7,059 nt of DNA from a bacterium (GTDB lineage Bacteria > Patescibacteriota > Minisyncoccia > Moranbacterales > UBA2206), in contig JAJYJP010000045.1 of NCBI GenBank assembly GCA_021789395.1, positions 1-7,059 of the forward strand. Reading direction: 5' to 3'. The notes under the pieces were generated by a model. It saw only the letters and a program-made list of their open reading frames with translations, made no database searches and was not told the origin of the DNA. Position 1 is the first letter of the stretch, and each line of letters opens with the position of its first letter. A program made the translations under genes and the position numbers. Of this stretch, positions 1-5,738 are shown piece by piece.

Positions 1-714
1 GTTTTGCTTCTAAGCGTTTGGCTGGCTTGGACTGCTTCGGTAATCGTGAACGACATCAATGATTATGAAATTGACCGTATCTCCAATCCGGAGCGGCCGC
101 TCCAAAAAGGAATCTTTACTGTCGAAGAATACCGGCAGTTCGGGATTATTGTCTTTGCCCTATCGATTTTGGGCGGCTTGGTCATCGGATTAAAGTTTGC
201 CGCGCTTTTGGCCATATACCAATTTGTCGCCTGGGTTTATTCCGGGAAATCCTATCGACTGAAGCGTTTTCCCGTCATTGCTACTTTTTTAAGCGCCGTG
301 GCCTCGATCCTGGTTCTTTTTCTCGGCTTCATTCTTTTTTCCGGAGATGATAATATCCAAAAGTTGTCTTATCGCATAATACTGATGTTTTTGCTGGTTC
401 TCACCCTTTCGTTGCCGATTAAAGACTTTAAAGATATTGAGGGTGATAAAAAGGACGAGGTCTGGACGATTCCGGTTCTTTTCGGCGAAGAAAAAGGAAG
501 ACTGATCGTAGCTGGCGGAGTTTTTATTTCGTTTATGAGCAGTGTTTTCTTTTTGAACGAGCTGCGTTTGTTTTTCTGGGCTCTTTTAGCGGGTATTGGC
601 GCTTTTCTGATTATCGTCAATCAAAAAATAAATCCCCGCCGCTTGTTCTGGTGGGTTTTGGGAGTAGTTTTTATTTACGGAATAATTCTGGTGAAGATTA
701 TTTTTCTGAGTTAG
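1..714 (+). CDS. UbiA-family membrane prenyltransferase, 5'-truncated by window edge
   Basis: Integral-membrane enzyme that transfers a polyprenyl diphosphate chain to an acceptor such as a quinone ring or glycerol-phosphate lipid. The reading frame is open from base 1, so the start and probably the first membrane helix lie outside; 237 residues are visible. The first Asp-rich motif, NDINDYEID, is at visible residues 17-25, followed by the usual N-x-x-RP-x-x-x-G segment. The second, DFKDIEGDKKDE, is at about 142-153, followed by T-x-P-V-L-F-G. Both bind Mg2+-diphosphate in this family. Several hydrophobic helices separate and follow the motifs. The 'KDFKDIEGDKK..TIPVLFG' wording resembles digeranylgeranylglycerylphosphate-synthase-like members more than classic 4-hydroxybenzoate transferases, but the acceptor cannot be read from sequence. 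It ends in TAG at 712-714 and overlaps the convergent rsmA by 17 nt. Family assignment is firm; substrate is open. Confidence 0.9.
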   Translation, partial: VLLLSVWLAWTASVIVNDINDYEIDRISNPERPLQKGIFTVEEYRQFGIIVFALSILGGLVIGLKFAALLAIYQFVAWVYSGKSYRLKRFPVIATFLSAVASILVLFLGFILFSGDDNIQKLSYRIILMFLLVLTLSLPIKDFKDIEGDKKDEVWTIPVLFGEEKGRLIVAGGVFISFMSSVFFLNELRLFFWALLAGIGAFLIIVNQKINPRRLFWWVLGVVFIYGIILVKIIFLS

Positions 715-1483
715 AAAATATTTTTGTTAAATTCTTCCAATCTTCGAGTGATAATTCTTGCGCTCGGACTGTCGGATTTATTCCGGCAGTTTTTAGTTTT
801 TCTTCCGCTTCTTTTTTGTCCAGATGGAAACTCGCGGAAAAATTATTAAGTAGGGTTTTTCTTTTTCCGGAAAATCCGGCACGGACGATCCGGAAGAATC
901 GCGCGTCTTTTTCTTTGTCAAAGATTTTTTGTGGCGTTATTTCGATCACGGCACTGTCCACCTTCGGTGCGGGTTCGAAAGCGGTTTTGGGAACATCAAA
1001 AAGAATTTTAGAATCGGCGTAATGCTGCACTGCCACCGCCAAAATGCTCATTTCTCCCGGCTTAGCCACGATTCTTTCCGCCACTTCCTTTTGGATCATT
1101 AGAATCATTTTTTCCGGCTGAAGTTTTTGTTCCAAGAACAGGCGGATGATCGGCGAGGTGATGTAGTAGGGAATATTCGCAACGATTTTGTATTGGGACA
1201 TTTGATTTCCAAGCAGTTCGGGCAGATTTATTTTTAGAATATCCGCGTTGATTATCTCGATATTTTTTTTGTCTTTAAATTTATTTCGTAGAAATTCCAC
1301 CAAATTTCTGTCGATTTCAATCGCTGAAACTTTACCGGCCTTTTCCGCCAATTTTTCGGTCAGGATTCCTTTTCCCGGACCGATTTCAATGACAAAATCA
1401 TTCGGTCGCAAATTGGCTGCGGCAATAATTTTACCGATAACAGAGTTGTCTTTCAGAAAATTTTGACCAAGTTTGGTTGGCAT
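698..1483 (-). CDS. rsmA: 16S rRNA (adenine1518-N6/adenine1519-N6)-dimethyltransferase RsmA (KsgA)
   Basis: SAM-dependent enzyme that dimethylates two adjacent adenines in the 3'-terminal hairpin of 16S rRNA during late small-subunit assembly. It is full length at 261 residues (E. coli 273). Visible in order: the N-terminal K-x-GQNFL-x-D signature (residues 4-12); SAM motif I VIEIGPGKG (31-39); acidic motif II AIEID (54-58); NADIL (79-83); catalytic motif IV NIPYYI (103-108); the family segment F-E-P-A-P-K-V-D-S (169-177); GKRKTLLNN (206-214); and a C-terminal RAQELS-x-E-D-W block. The ATG at 1483 puts the signature at the expected distance. No Shine-Dalgarno is visible; the leader is almost pure A/T. 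It is the last gene of the leftward string, 37 nt after the wall-protein gene, and its end overlaps the convergent prenyltransferase gene. Confidence 0.97.
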   Translation of the reverse strand: MPTKLGQNFLKDNSVIGKIIAAANLRPNDFVIEIGPGKGILTEKLAEKAGKVSAIEIDRNLVEFLRNKFKDKKNIEIINADILKINLPELLGNQMSQYKIVANIPYYITSPIIRLFLEQKLQPEKMILMIQKEVAERIVAKPGEMSILAVAVQHYADSKILFDVPKTAFEPAPKVDSAVIEITPQKIFDKEKDARFFRIVRAGFSGKRKTLLNNFSASFHLDKKEAEEKLKTAGINPTVRAQELSLEDWKNLTKIFSNSEK

Positions 1484-1490
1484 AAAAAAT

Positions 1491-1515
1491 AATTTTAAAT
1501 TTCAAATTTAAAATT
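1491..1515. repeat. Perfect 25-bp A/T palindrome between the wall-protein gene and rsmA
   Basis: Arm AATTTTAAATTT (1491-1502), one central C, and its exact reverse complement AAATTTAAAATT (1504-1515). It fills most of the 37-nt gap and is nearly pure A/T, so it is a poor intrinsic terminator: there is no GC stem or separate T tract. It may serve as an unstructured A/U leader for rsmA, an operator, or a dispersed intergenic repeat. The function is unknown. Confidence 0.7.
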
Positions 1516-1520
1516 TTAAA

Positions 1521-2456
1521 TTAATTCAAAATCGGTTCCACTTTTACATTGATGATTCCGGCGCCCAATGGAGCGAGCTTTTGGAAAGCTACTTTGTCCA
1601 GATCGATGATTCGACCTTTGCCTTGCGGGCCGTAGTCGTTGATCTGGACCACGATCGACCGGCCAGTGGTCATATCCGTAACTTTGGCATAAGATCCTTT
1701 CGGTATGGTGGTGCTGGCGGCAAACATTCCTCCCATATAGGCATACCATGTTCCCGCTCCCCGCTCAGCGCTGCCGAGTTTCATATAAGTTCCCTGTGTC
1801 ACGATTTGCGGCGTAGGCTCCTGCGTCACGGTTTTGGAAAGCGCCACGCGGGAAATTTCCTCGCCGTTTTTGTAGGTGATTCTATATTCCACATCTTCTT
1901 TTCCCTTGATGCCCGGTTGGGTGATTTTTTGTTCGCGCCAATTCAGCTTCGGATCATTGGTGTATTGGGTCGGAAAAGCGATGTCTTCCGTCACGGTTTT
2001 TTTCACGACGTTGATGCGAGTCACGACGATGTCCATGTTTTCTTGCGGCAAAGAGTCGATGGCGGGAGAAATTTTATCGAGCGGACCCAGTTTGACGCCA
2101 TTTTCGGCCAGTGCTTCACCGACAGTTTTGCCTAAAGTATAGCCGTGGATAGTTTTTCCGTCCACTTCGATTTTTATAGCGATGGCTCTCCGGATGAAGA
2201 TGTGGACGTTGGGAAATAATCGCGAATCTTTGTTTGGCAAAAGTTCATCATGGTCGTTCAGGTCGATCTTGCTTTCTTTGAGAAACTCCCCGACCGTTTC
2301 GGCGGAAGTGGCAGCTTCAAACGCCAGTCCGTCGTCTGTCAGGGTAATTGTTTTTGCGCCGGAAAAATCGAGGACTCTTGGTTTTCTAAAAAAGCGTATT
2401 CCAAAATACGCCAGAACAATTATCAAAATTACGGGAAGGATGATTTTTTTCAGCAT
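1521..2456 (-). CDS. Membrane-anchored DUF348 - G5 - RlpA-like double-psi beta-barrel wall protein (YabE-like)
   Basis: Probable extracytoplasmic peptidoglycan-binding or remodelling protein of 311 residues. Domains in order: a K-K start plus one hydrophobic helix at about 4-21 (signal anchor); two ubiquitin-like DUF348 repeats (about 35-88 and 92-142, each with the T-V-G-E-x-L core); a G5 domain (about 146-218, with 'V-x-E-D-I-x-F-x-T' and a late 'G-K-E-D-V-E-Y-R-I-T-Y-x-N-G'); and a C-terminal double-psi barrel (about 234-309) with 'GTWYAY..AAS.TIPKGS..KV.D..TGRS..V.INDYGP..KGRIIDL'. The acidic D274 corresponds to the RlpA-type ND-x-GP aspartate; the usual Arg after it is Tyr. The ATG at 2454-2456 is chosen over a longer 368-codon reading because it starts at the anchor, lies 5 nt after the comM stop and avoids overlapping comM. 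A weak GGA lies 9 nt upstream. Gram-positive YabE shares the DUF348-G5 order but ends in a 3D domain. Confidence 0.88.
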   Translation of the reverse strand: MLKKIILPVILIIVLAYFGIRFFRKPRVLDFSGAKTITLTDDGLAFEAATSAETVGEFLKESKIDLNDHDELLPNKDSRLFPNVHIFIRRAIAIKIEVDGKTIHGYTLGKTVGEALAENGVKLGPLDKISPAIDSLPQENMDIVVTRINVVKKTVTEDIAFPTQYTNDPKLNWREQKITQPGIKGKEDVEYRITYKNGEEISRVALSKTVTQEPTPQIVTQGTYMKLGSAERGAGTWYAYMGGMFAASTTIPKGSYAKVTDMTTGRSIVVQINDYGPQGKGRIIDLDKVAFQKLAPLGAGIINVKVEPILN

Positions 2457-2461
2457 AAGAA

Positions 2462-3988
2462 CTATTCCGTTTTGAATCTGTATTGGATAGCTTCCGCTAT
2501 GTGGGTCGGTTTTATTTCCAGGCTTCCGGCCAGATCGGCGATGGTGCGGGCGACTTTGATGATGCGGTAATATCCGCGGGCGCTCAGATAATATTTGGAT
2601 ACTACATTTTTCAGCAAAGTTGTGCAAGTTTCATCTAACCCGCAAAATTTTTTTATTTCCTCATTGCCCATCTCGCTGTTGGTGATCGCGGGAGAATTTT
2701 TAAAGCGTTCCTTCTGGATGGTTCGGGCTTTTTCGACGCGCGCGCGGATGTTTTCTGAAGTTTCCTGCAATGAATCGCCGGCTAATTTTTCAAATTTGAT
2801 CCGCGGCACTTCCACGTGGAGATCGATGCGGTCCAGGATCGGGCCGGAAATCTTACGTTGGTATTTGATGACGCTGGCCGGACTGCAGGTGCAAACTTTC
2901 TCCGGGTCGGTGGCGTTCCCGCACGGGCAAGGGTTCATGGCGGCGACGAGCGTAAAGCGGGCGGGAAATTCCAGGGTTCCCTGGGCGCGCGAAACGGTAA
3001 TAAGTCCGTCTTCCAATGGTTGGCGCAGATTTTCCAAGACCGACCGAGCAAATTCTGGAAACTCGTCTAAAAATAAAATTCCGCGGTGGGCCAAGCTGAT
3101 TTCGCCGGGTCTTGGGTAGGTTCCGCCGCCAACCAAAGAAACGGCGCTGGCACTATGATGCGGCGAACGGAATTGTCGTTTAGTGATGAGAGCCGTTTGT
3201 CTTGGTAATTGACCGGCGACAGAAAATATTTTAGTAACTTCCAGCGCTTCATTGAGGGAAAGCTTGGGCAGTATGGAAGCCATCGTTTTGGCCAAAAGCG
3301 TTTTGCCTGATCCGGGCGGTCCGTTCAAAATGACATTGTGTCCGCCGGCTGCGGCAATTTCCAATGCGCGCTTGGCGTGCTCCTGGCCTTTGATAAGCGC
3401 CATGTCGGTCGAATAGGCTTCGTCCGCGAAAAAAGTGTCCAGATCGAGCGGCTTAACGGAAACGATTTTTTCTTGTCCGGTCAGATGAAGCACCAGTGCG
3501 ATCAAATTATCCACCGGATAAACTTCAATTTCTTGGATGATTGAAGCTTCCGCCGCGTTTTCGCTAGGGACATAAAGTTCTTTGATCCCTCTGTCTCTCG
3601 CCAGAATGGCCATCGGAAGAATTCCTTTGACCGGCCGCACTTTGCCATCCAAGGACAGTTCTCCCAAAAACATTTTATTTTTATAATCAAATTTTATCTG
3701 TTTGGTAGCCAAAAGAAATCCCAAGGCGATCGGCAGATCGTAAATCGGGCCTTCTTTTTTCAGATCGGCCGGCGCCAGATTGATCGTGACTCGCCCGCAC
3801 TGGTGAGGCGGGCGAAATTTGCTGTTGCGGATGGCTGCGCCCACCCGATCGCGCGCCTCTTTGACGGCAGCGTCTGGCAAGCCGACAATATTGAATTGAT
3901 GGAGTCCGGCCGAAACCGTATCGGCTTCGATCTCAATCAGTTCGCTAACTAACCCGATAGTTGCGGCGGACAAAATTTTAGAAGACAA
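2462..3988 (-). CDS. comM: ComM/YifB-type Mg-chelatase-like AAA+ ATPase
   Basis: Cytosolic AAA+ motor. Characterised ComM is a hexameric helicase that drives branch migration when transforming DNA integrates into the chromosome. It has 508 residues, the normal family length. The N-terminal ChlI/Lon-S5-like domain (about 1-170) shows the HQFNIVGLPD-x-AVKEA-x-RV block, DLPIALG and GELSLDG-x-VRPVKG. The ATPase follows: Walker A GPPGSGKT (223-230), RSPHHSAS (274-281), Walker B ILFLDEF (304-310), a four-Cys cluster (C354, C356, C366, C368), and DRIDLH carrying the likely Arg finger (386-391). The Mg-chelatase C-terminal domain ends with the SARGYYRIIKVARTIADL helix. The start is TTG at 3986-3988: an in-frame stop lies a short way upstream, no ATG or GTG lies between, and the conserved N-terminus begins right there. 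It follows lspA by 4 nt and precedes the wall-protein gene by 5 nt. Confidence 0.95.
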   Translation of the reverse strand: MSSKILSAATIGLVSELIEIEADTVSAGLHQFNIVGLPDAAVKEARDRVGAAIRNSKFRPPHQCGRVTINLAPADLKKEGPIYDLPIALGFLLATKQIKFDYKNKMFLGELSLDGKVRPVKGILPMAILARDRGIKELYVPSENAAEASIIQEIEVYPVDNLIALVLHLTGQEKIVSVKPLDLDTFFADEAYSTDMALIKGQEHAKRALEIAAAGGHNVILNGPPGSGKTLLAKTMASILPKLSLNEALEVTKIFSVAGQLPRQTALITKRQFRSPHHSASAVSLVGGGTYPRPGEISLAHRGILFLDEFPEFARSVLENLRQPLEDGLITVSRAQGTLEFPARFTLVAAMNPCPCGNATDPEKVCTCSPASVIKYQRKISGPILDRIDLHVEVPRIKFEKLAGDSLQETSENIRARVEKARTIQKERFKNSPAITNSEMGNEEIKKFCGLDETCTTLLKNVVSKYYLSARGYYRIIKVARTIADLAGSLEIKPTHIAEAIQYRFKTE

Positions 3989-3992
3989 GGAG

Positions 3993-4394
3993 TTATTTTT
4001 TATTTTTGTTATCGGTTTTTAAACCCAACAATAATATTATAACACCTAAAACGATAAATGTATCGGCTAAGTTGAAAACCGGCCAAAATTTTAAATCGAT
4101 AAAATCAATGACGCAACCGAATGTCGCGCGGTCGAGCAAATTAGAAATGCCTCCCGCAAGAATCAAGATGAGTCCAAGTTTGAAAAGGTGAGATTTTAAA
4201 GTCGAAATTAAATAGTCGAAATAAAAAAACAAAGTGATTGCGATGATCCAAATCAAAATAACCGGAACACTTATACCAAACGCGATGCCTTTATTGCAAA
4301 TATAAAATCCGCCACTTGAGCGGACAATATATTTCGAAAGCTGATCGAGCAATATGAAAAAAATAATCAAAAAGAAATTCTTTTTCATGCGCAT
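3993..4394 (-). CDS. lspA: Signal peptidase II (prolipoprotein signal peptidase), short form
   Basis: Membrane aspartic protease that removes the signal peptide from lipid-modified prolipoproteins. Family blocks appear in order: LDQLSKYIV (16-24); N-KGIAFGI (34-41), the reduced 'NxGaaFG' block; GGISNLLDR (81-89) with catalytic D88; CVIDFID (94-100); and FNLADTFIVLG (107-117) with catalytic D111. Four hydrophobic helices (about 7-21, 44-61, 70-84, 108-125) fit the known topology, and a Lys/Asn tail ends it. At 133 residues it is about 30 shorter than E. coli LspA, mostly in periplasmic loops, but both Asp residues are kept. 'GGISN' replaces the usual 'GGxxGN'. ATG at 4394 is used; a second ATG two codons later is equally possible, and neither has a Shine-Dalgarno. 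It lies 10 nt after the DksA-like gene and 4 nt before comM. Confidence 0.94.
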   Translation of the reverse strand: MRMKKNFFLIIFFILLDQLSKYIVRSSGGFYICNKGIAFGISVPVILIWIIAITLFFYFDYLISTLKSHLFKLGLILILAGGISNLLDRATFGCVIDFIDLKFWPVFNLADTFIVLGVIILLLGLKTDNKNKK

Positions 4395-4404
4395 GGCACA
4401 GATG

Positions 4405-4761
4405 TTAGCGGCATTTGATGCACGTTTTGGCCGACGGGTTGGCTTTCAATCGTTCAATGTCGATTTCCTGGTGGCAATTTTCGCAAACGCCATAAGTCCC
4501 TTTATCCATTCTCTCCAACGCTTCCAAAACGTCCTGCAATTTTTTCTGCAAAGTTATTTCAACGGGAAGATTGTCGGTGAATTGCTCGACTTCCGTAATG
4601 TTATCGTCGATGTCGCGGCCAATATCTTCAAAAGTCGGTTCGTAGTCGCCCTCTTTGTCGCTGGCCGGCTTAGCAATTCTTCCTAGGTTGTTTTCCAGTT
4701 CTTCTTTTTCTTTCAGCAGAGATTCTTTTAATTCCGCTAAAGTTTGTGGGTCAATAGCCAT
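4405..4761 (-). CDS. DksA/TraR-family C4 zinc-finger protein
   Basis: Small protein of the family whose members insert a coiled coil into the RNA polymerase secondary channel and modulate initiation. It has 118 residues. An N-terminal helix rich in Leu, Glu and Lys (about 6-30) is followed by an acidic turn (residues 35-58, many Asp/Glu including GRDIDDN), a second long helix (about 65-88), and a C-terminal zinc finger with C93-x2-C96 and C114-x2-C117 spaced 17 residues apart. The GTYG-x-C-x-x-C entry to the finger is typical. It is shorter than E. coli DksA (151) and closer to YteA/TraR-like forms, so the exact paralogue is left open. It is the first gene after the promoter at 4793-4821 and likely leads the unit through lspA and comM to rsmA. 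The predicted leader is about 25 nt with no Shine-Dalgarno. Confidence 0.93.
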   Translation of the reverse strand: MAIDPQTLAELKESLLKEKEELENNLGRIAKPASDKEGDYEPTFEDIGRDIDDNITEVEQFTDNLPVEITLQKKLQDVLEALERMDKGTYGVCENCHQEIDIERLKANPSAKTCIKCR

Positions 4762-4792
4762 ATGGTTAAATAAGTTGATTAGCAGTGGTTTT

Positions 4793-4821
4793 AGTGTAGC
4801 AAAAAATCATCTTGGTGTCTA
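4793..4821 (-). promoter_or_regulatory. Sigma-70-type promoter for the DksA-like/lspA/comM/wall/rsmA unit
   Basis: Read on the minus strand: -35 TAGACA (4816-4821, 5/6 match to TTGACA), a 17-nt spacer, and -10 TACACT (4793-4798, 4/6 match). The expected start is near 4786, giving a short leader before the ATG at 4761. The -35 overlaps the stop codon of the upstream yraN-like gene. The spacing is optimal and the position sensible. The -10 is not strong, so this is a prediction. Confidence 0.55.
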
Positions 4822-5193
4822 TAAATAAATGTTTTTTAAATGCTTTACTTTAGCATTTCGCGTTTCAAAATCAAGCCATACCGATATGGCGTCGAAGCGG
4901 TATGCTTTGGTTGCTAAGTTTCTTTTGTTCAGAAAGACATTGGCAATTTTGGAGAGTTTCCTTAGTTTGGAATAAGTTATATTCTCTTCCGGAAGCGTGT
5001 TGAAATATTTGATGTCTCTGGTCTTTACTTCCACAAACACGATTTCGCCTTTATCTTGCGCGATAACGTCGATTTCTCCGATCCGGCGGCCGGAAGTATT
5101 TTGGTAGTTCGTCTCTAAGATTTTGAAATTTTGTTTTTTGAGAAAGTTGGCGGCAATTTGCTCGCCGATTTTTCCAATTTCCGAGGTGTTCAT
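4819..5193 (-). CDS. yraN: YraN/UPF0102 family predicted endonuclease
   Basis: Small protein of the restriction-endonuclease-like fold (UPF0102), often found beside comM/yifB and DNA-processing genes. Its biochemical role is poorly defined. It has 124 residues, the usual length. An N-terminal helix IGKIGEQIAANFL (6-18) carries the conserved G-x-x-G-E; R-x-GEIDVIA (37-45) and IVFVEVKTR (51-59) carry the D...E-x-K active-site set (D42, E55, K57). A conserved R-F-D-A tract near residue 100 completes the family pattern. ATG at 5193 gives the correct N-terminus. It starts only 25 nt after the T tract of the terminator-like hairpin at 5219-5243, and I see no separate promoter in that gap, so it may depend on readthrough from the RNA upstream. 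No Shine-Dalgarno is visible. Confidence 0.93.
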   Translation of the reverse strand: MNTSEIGKIGEQIAANFLKKQNFKILETNYQNTSGRRIGEIDVIAQDKGEIVFVEVKTRDIKYFNTLPEENITYSKLRKLSKIANVFLNKRNLATKAYRFDAISVWLDFETRNAKVKHLKNIYL

Positions 5194-5218
5194 AAAGACA
5201 GTCTATCATTTTCCCAAC

Positions 5219-5243
5219 AAAAAAACACCTCTTTCGTGGTGCC
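5219..5243 (-). terminator. Intrinsic terminator at the 3' end of the structured RNA, just before yraN
   Basis: On the minus strand the sequence reads GGCACC, ACGAAAGA, GGTG, then seven T. The stem CACC/GGTG (5238-5241 with 5226-5229) has an A-A mismatch and then a C-G pair closing a GAAA tetraloop. Two further G-U pairs with the first T residues can lengthen it. The T tract is 5219-5225. The stem is short, so it may be leaky. It would terminate the RNA that starts near 5766. Confidence 0.6.
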
Positions 5244-5310
5244 TGGAACTGAATTGCTGCGTAATTTAAAGCTGGTATGGTAACCAGGCGCTCGCAGCGC
5301 CCAAAATATA

Positions 5311-5397
5311 TATTATTTGACGGGAGCGCCCGGTGTTTGGCATGTATCAACATGCGACGGAATAATTCTAGCCTGGGTGATGTGGCGTCAAATTATA
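5311..5397 (-). other. Long-range helix closing a multibranch domain of the structured RNA
   Basis: 5386-5397 (cgtcaaattata) and 5311-5322 (tattatttgacg) are complementary with a single mismatch over 12 nt. They enclose about 63 nt that contain the hairpin gcatgt/acatgc with a 4-nt loop (5340-5355). A competing local hairpin cggg/cccg (5321-5332) uses part of the same arm, so two conformations are possible. Confidence 0.45.
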
Positions 5398-5432
5398 TGG
5401 TGCGCATGTATTTTGCATACATACACTGTTTA

Positions 5433-5506
5433 ACATCTATTCCAACGTTGTTTTAGATGTATTTCTCTTACCATTCTCTGGCTTTTGCCTTTGAATGTTG
5501 AAAGAA
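5433..5506 (-). other. Two adjacent hairpins in the 3' half of the structured RNA
   Basis: The first is three-tiered: outer ttctct (5463-5468) with aaagaa (5501-5506, one G-U), middle cattc (5472-5476) with gaatg (5493-5497), inner ggc (5480-5482) with gcc (5487-5489) around a 4-nt loop. The second is acatct (5433-5438) with agatgt (5455-5460), enclosing the 8-bp palindrome caacgttg (5443-5450). Confidence 0.5.
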
Positions 5507-5549
5507 CTTAAATTTTTTCTTTTTGTTTTTCTTTTTTGAAAAAATTTTT

Positions 5550-5600
5550 GGGATCCTACCCGCAGCAGTCATTTTTTAATAACTGTTCCAGGTAGGTCCC
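5550..5600 (-). other. 51-nt two-tier hairpin in the structured RNA
   Basis: Outer stem gggatcctacc (5550-5560) pairs with ggtaggtccc (5591-5600): ten pairs with a single bulged base. The inner stem agcagt (5564-5569) pairs with actgtt (5582-5587), with one G-U. The loop is A/T-rich. It is flanked on both sides by A-rich linkers in the RNA sense. Confidence 0.6.
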
Positions 5601-5673
5601 AAGTTTTTGTTTTTGTTTTAGGGTCTCCCGGTCGGAAATCGGGAGCGGCATCGATACTTTGATCGGTGCGCTT

Positions 5674-5738
5674 GAACAGTAAGAGGGTATTCAATCGCAA
5701 ATAGGGGGAAATTGCGATTGAAAACTCTTCTACTGTTC
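5674..5738 (-). other. 65-nt long hairpin with a C-rich apical loop near the 5' end of the structured RNA
   Basis: Three stacked stems: gaacagt (5674-5680) with actgttc (5732-5738); aagag (5681-5685) with ctctt (5725-5729); and tcaatcgcaa (5691-5700) with ttgcgattga (5712-5721). That is 22 Watson-Crick pairs separated by a 2-nt bulge and a small internal loop. The apical loop is 11 nt (5701-5711) and reads UUUCCCCCUAU in the minus-strand RNA. Perfect 10- and 7-bp arms at this spacing are very unlikely by chance. Confidence 0.7.

Noticed and set aside
1581..2135. 184-codon plus-strand frame opposite the wall-protein gene
   Set aside because: Antisense shadow of a gene with clear domains; His/Arg/Phe-rich translation without recognisable motifs.
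2457..2627. 57-codon N-terminal extension of the wall-protein frame (start at 2627)
   Set aside because: It would overlap the comM 3' end by over 160 nt and adds a His/Arg-rich tract with no family match in front of a clear membrane anchor. The ATG at 2456, 5 nt after the comM stop, is far more natural.
2595..3119. 174-codon plus-strand frame opposite comM
   Set aside because: Antisense shadow of a highly conserved ATPase gene.
5238..5292. tRNA-like or tmRNA 3' end suggested by GCCUGG...CCAGGC-A-CCA
   Set aside because: The 6-bp helix followed by ACCA looks like an acceptor stem, but no T arm with a GUUCRA loop, D arm or anticodon arm can be formed, and no tag reading frame is found. The CCA belongs to the terminator stem.
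5051..5353. 100-codon minus-strand frame across the RNA 3' end and the yraN 5' half
   Set aside because: It overlaps the well-supported yraN in another frame and spans the terminator hairpin; the composition looks like a shadow, with no family features.
5467..5506. RNase P-like GGUAAGAG string after a hairpin in the structured RNA
   Set aside because: The essential GAGGAAAGUCC and 3' ACAGAA-type conserved regions are not present on either strand, so RNase P RNA is not supported.
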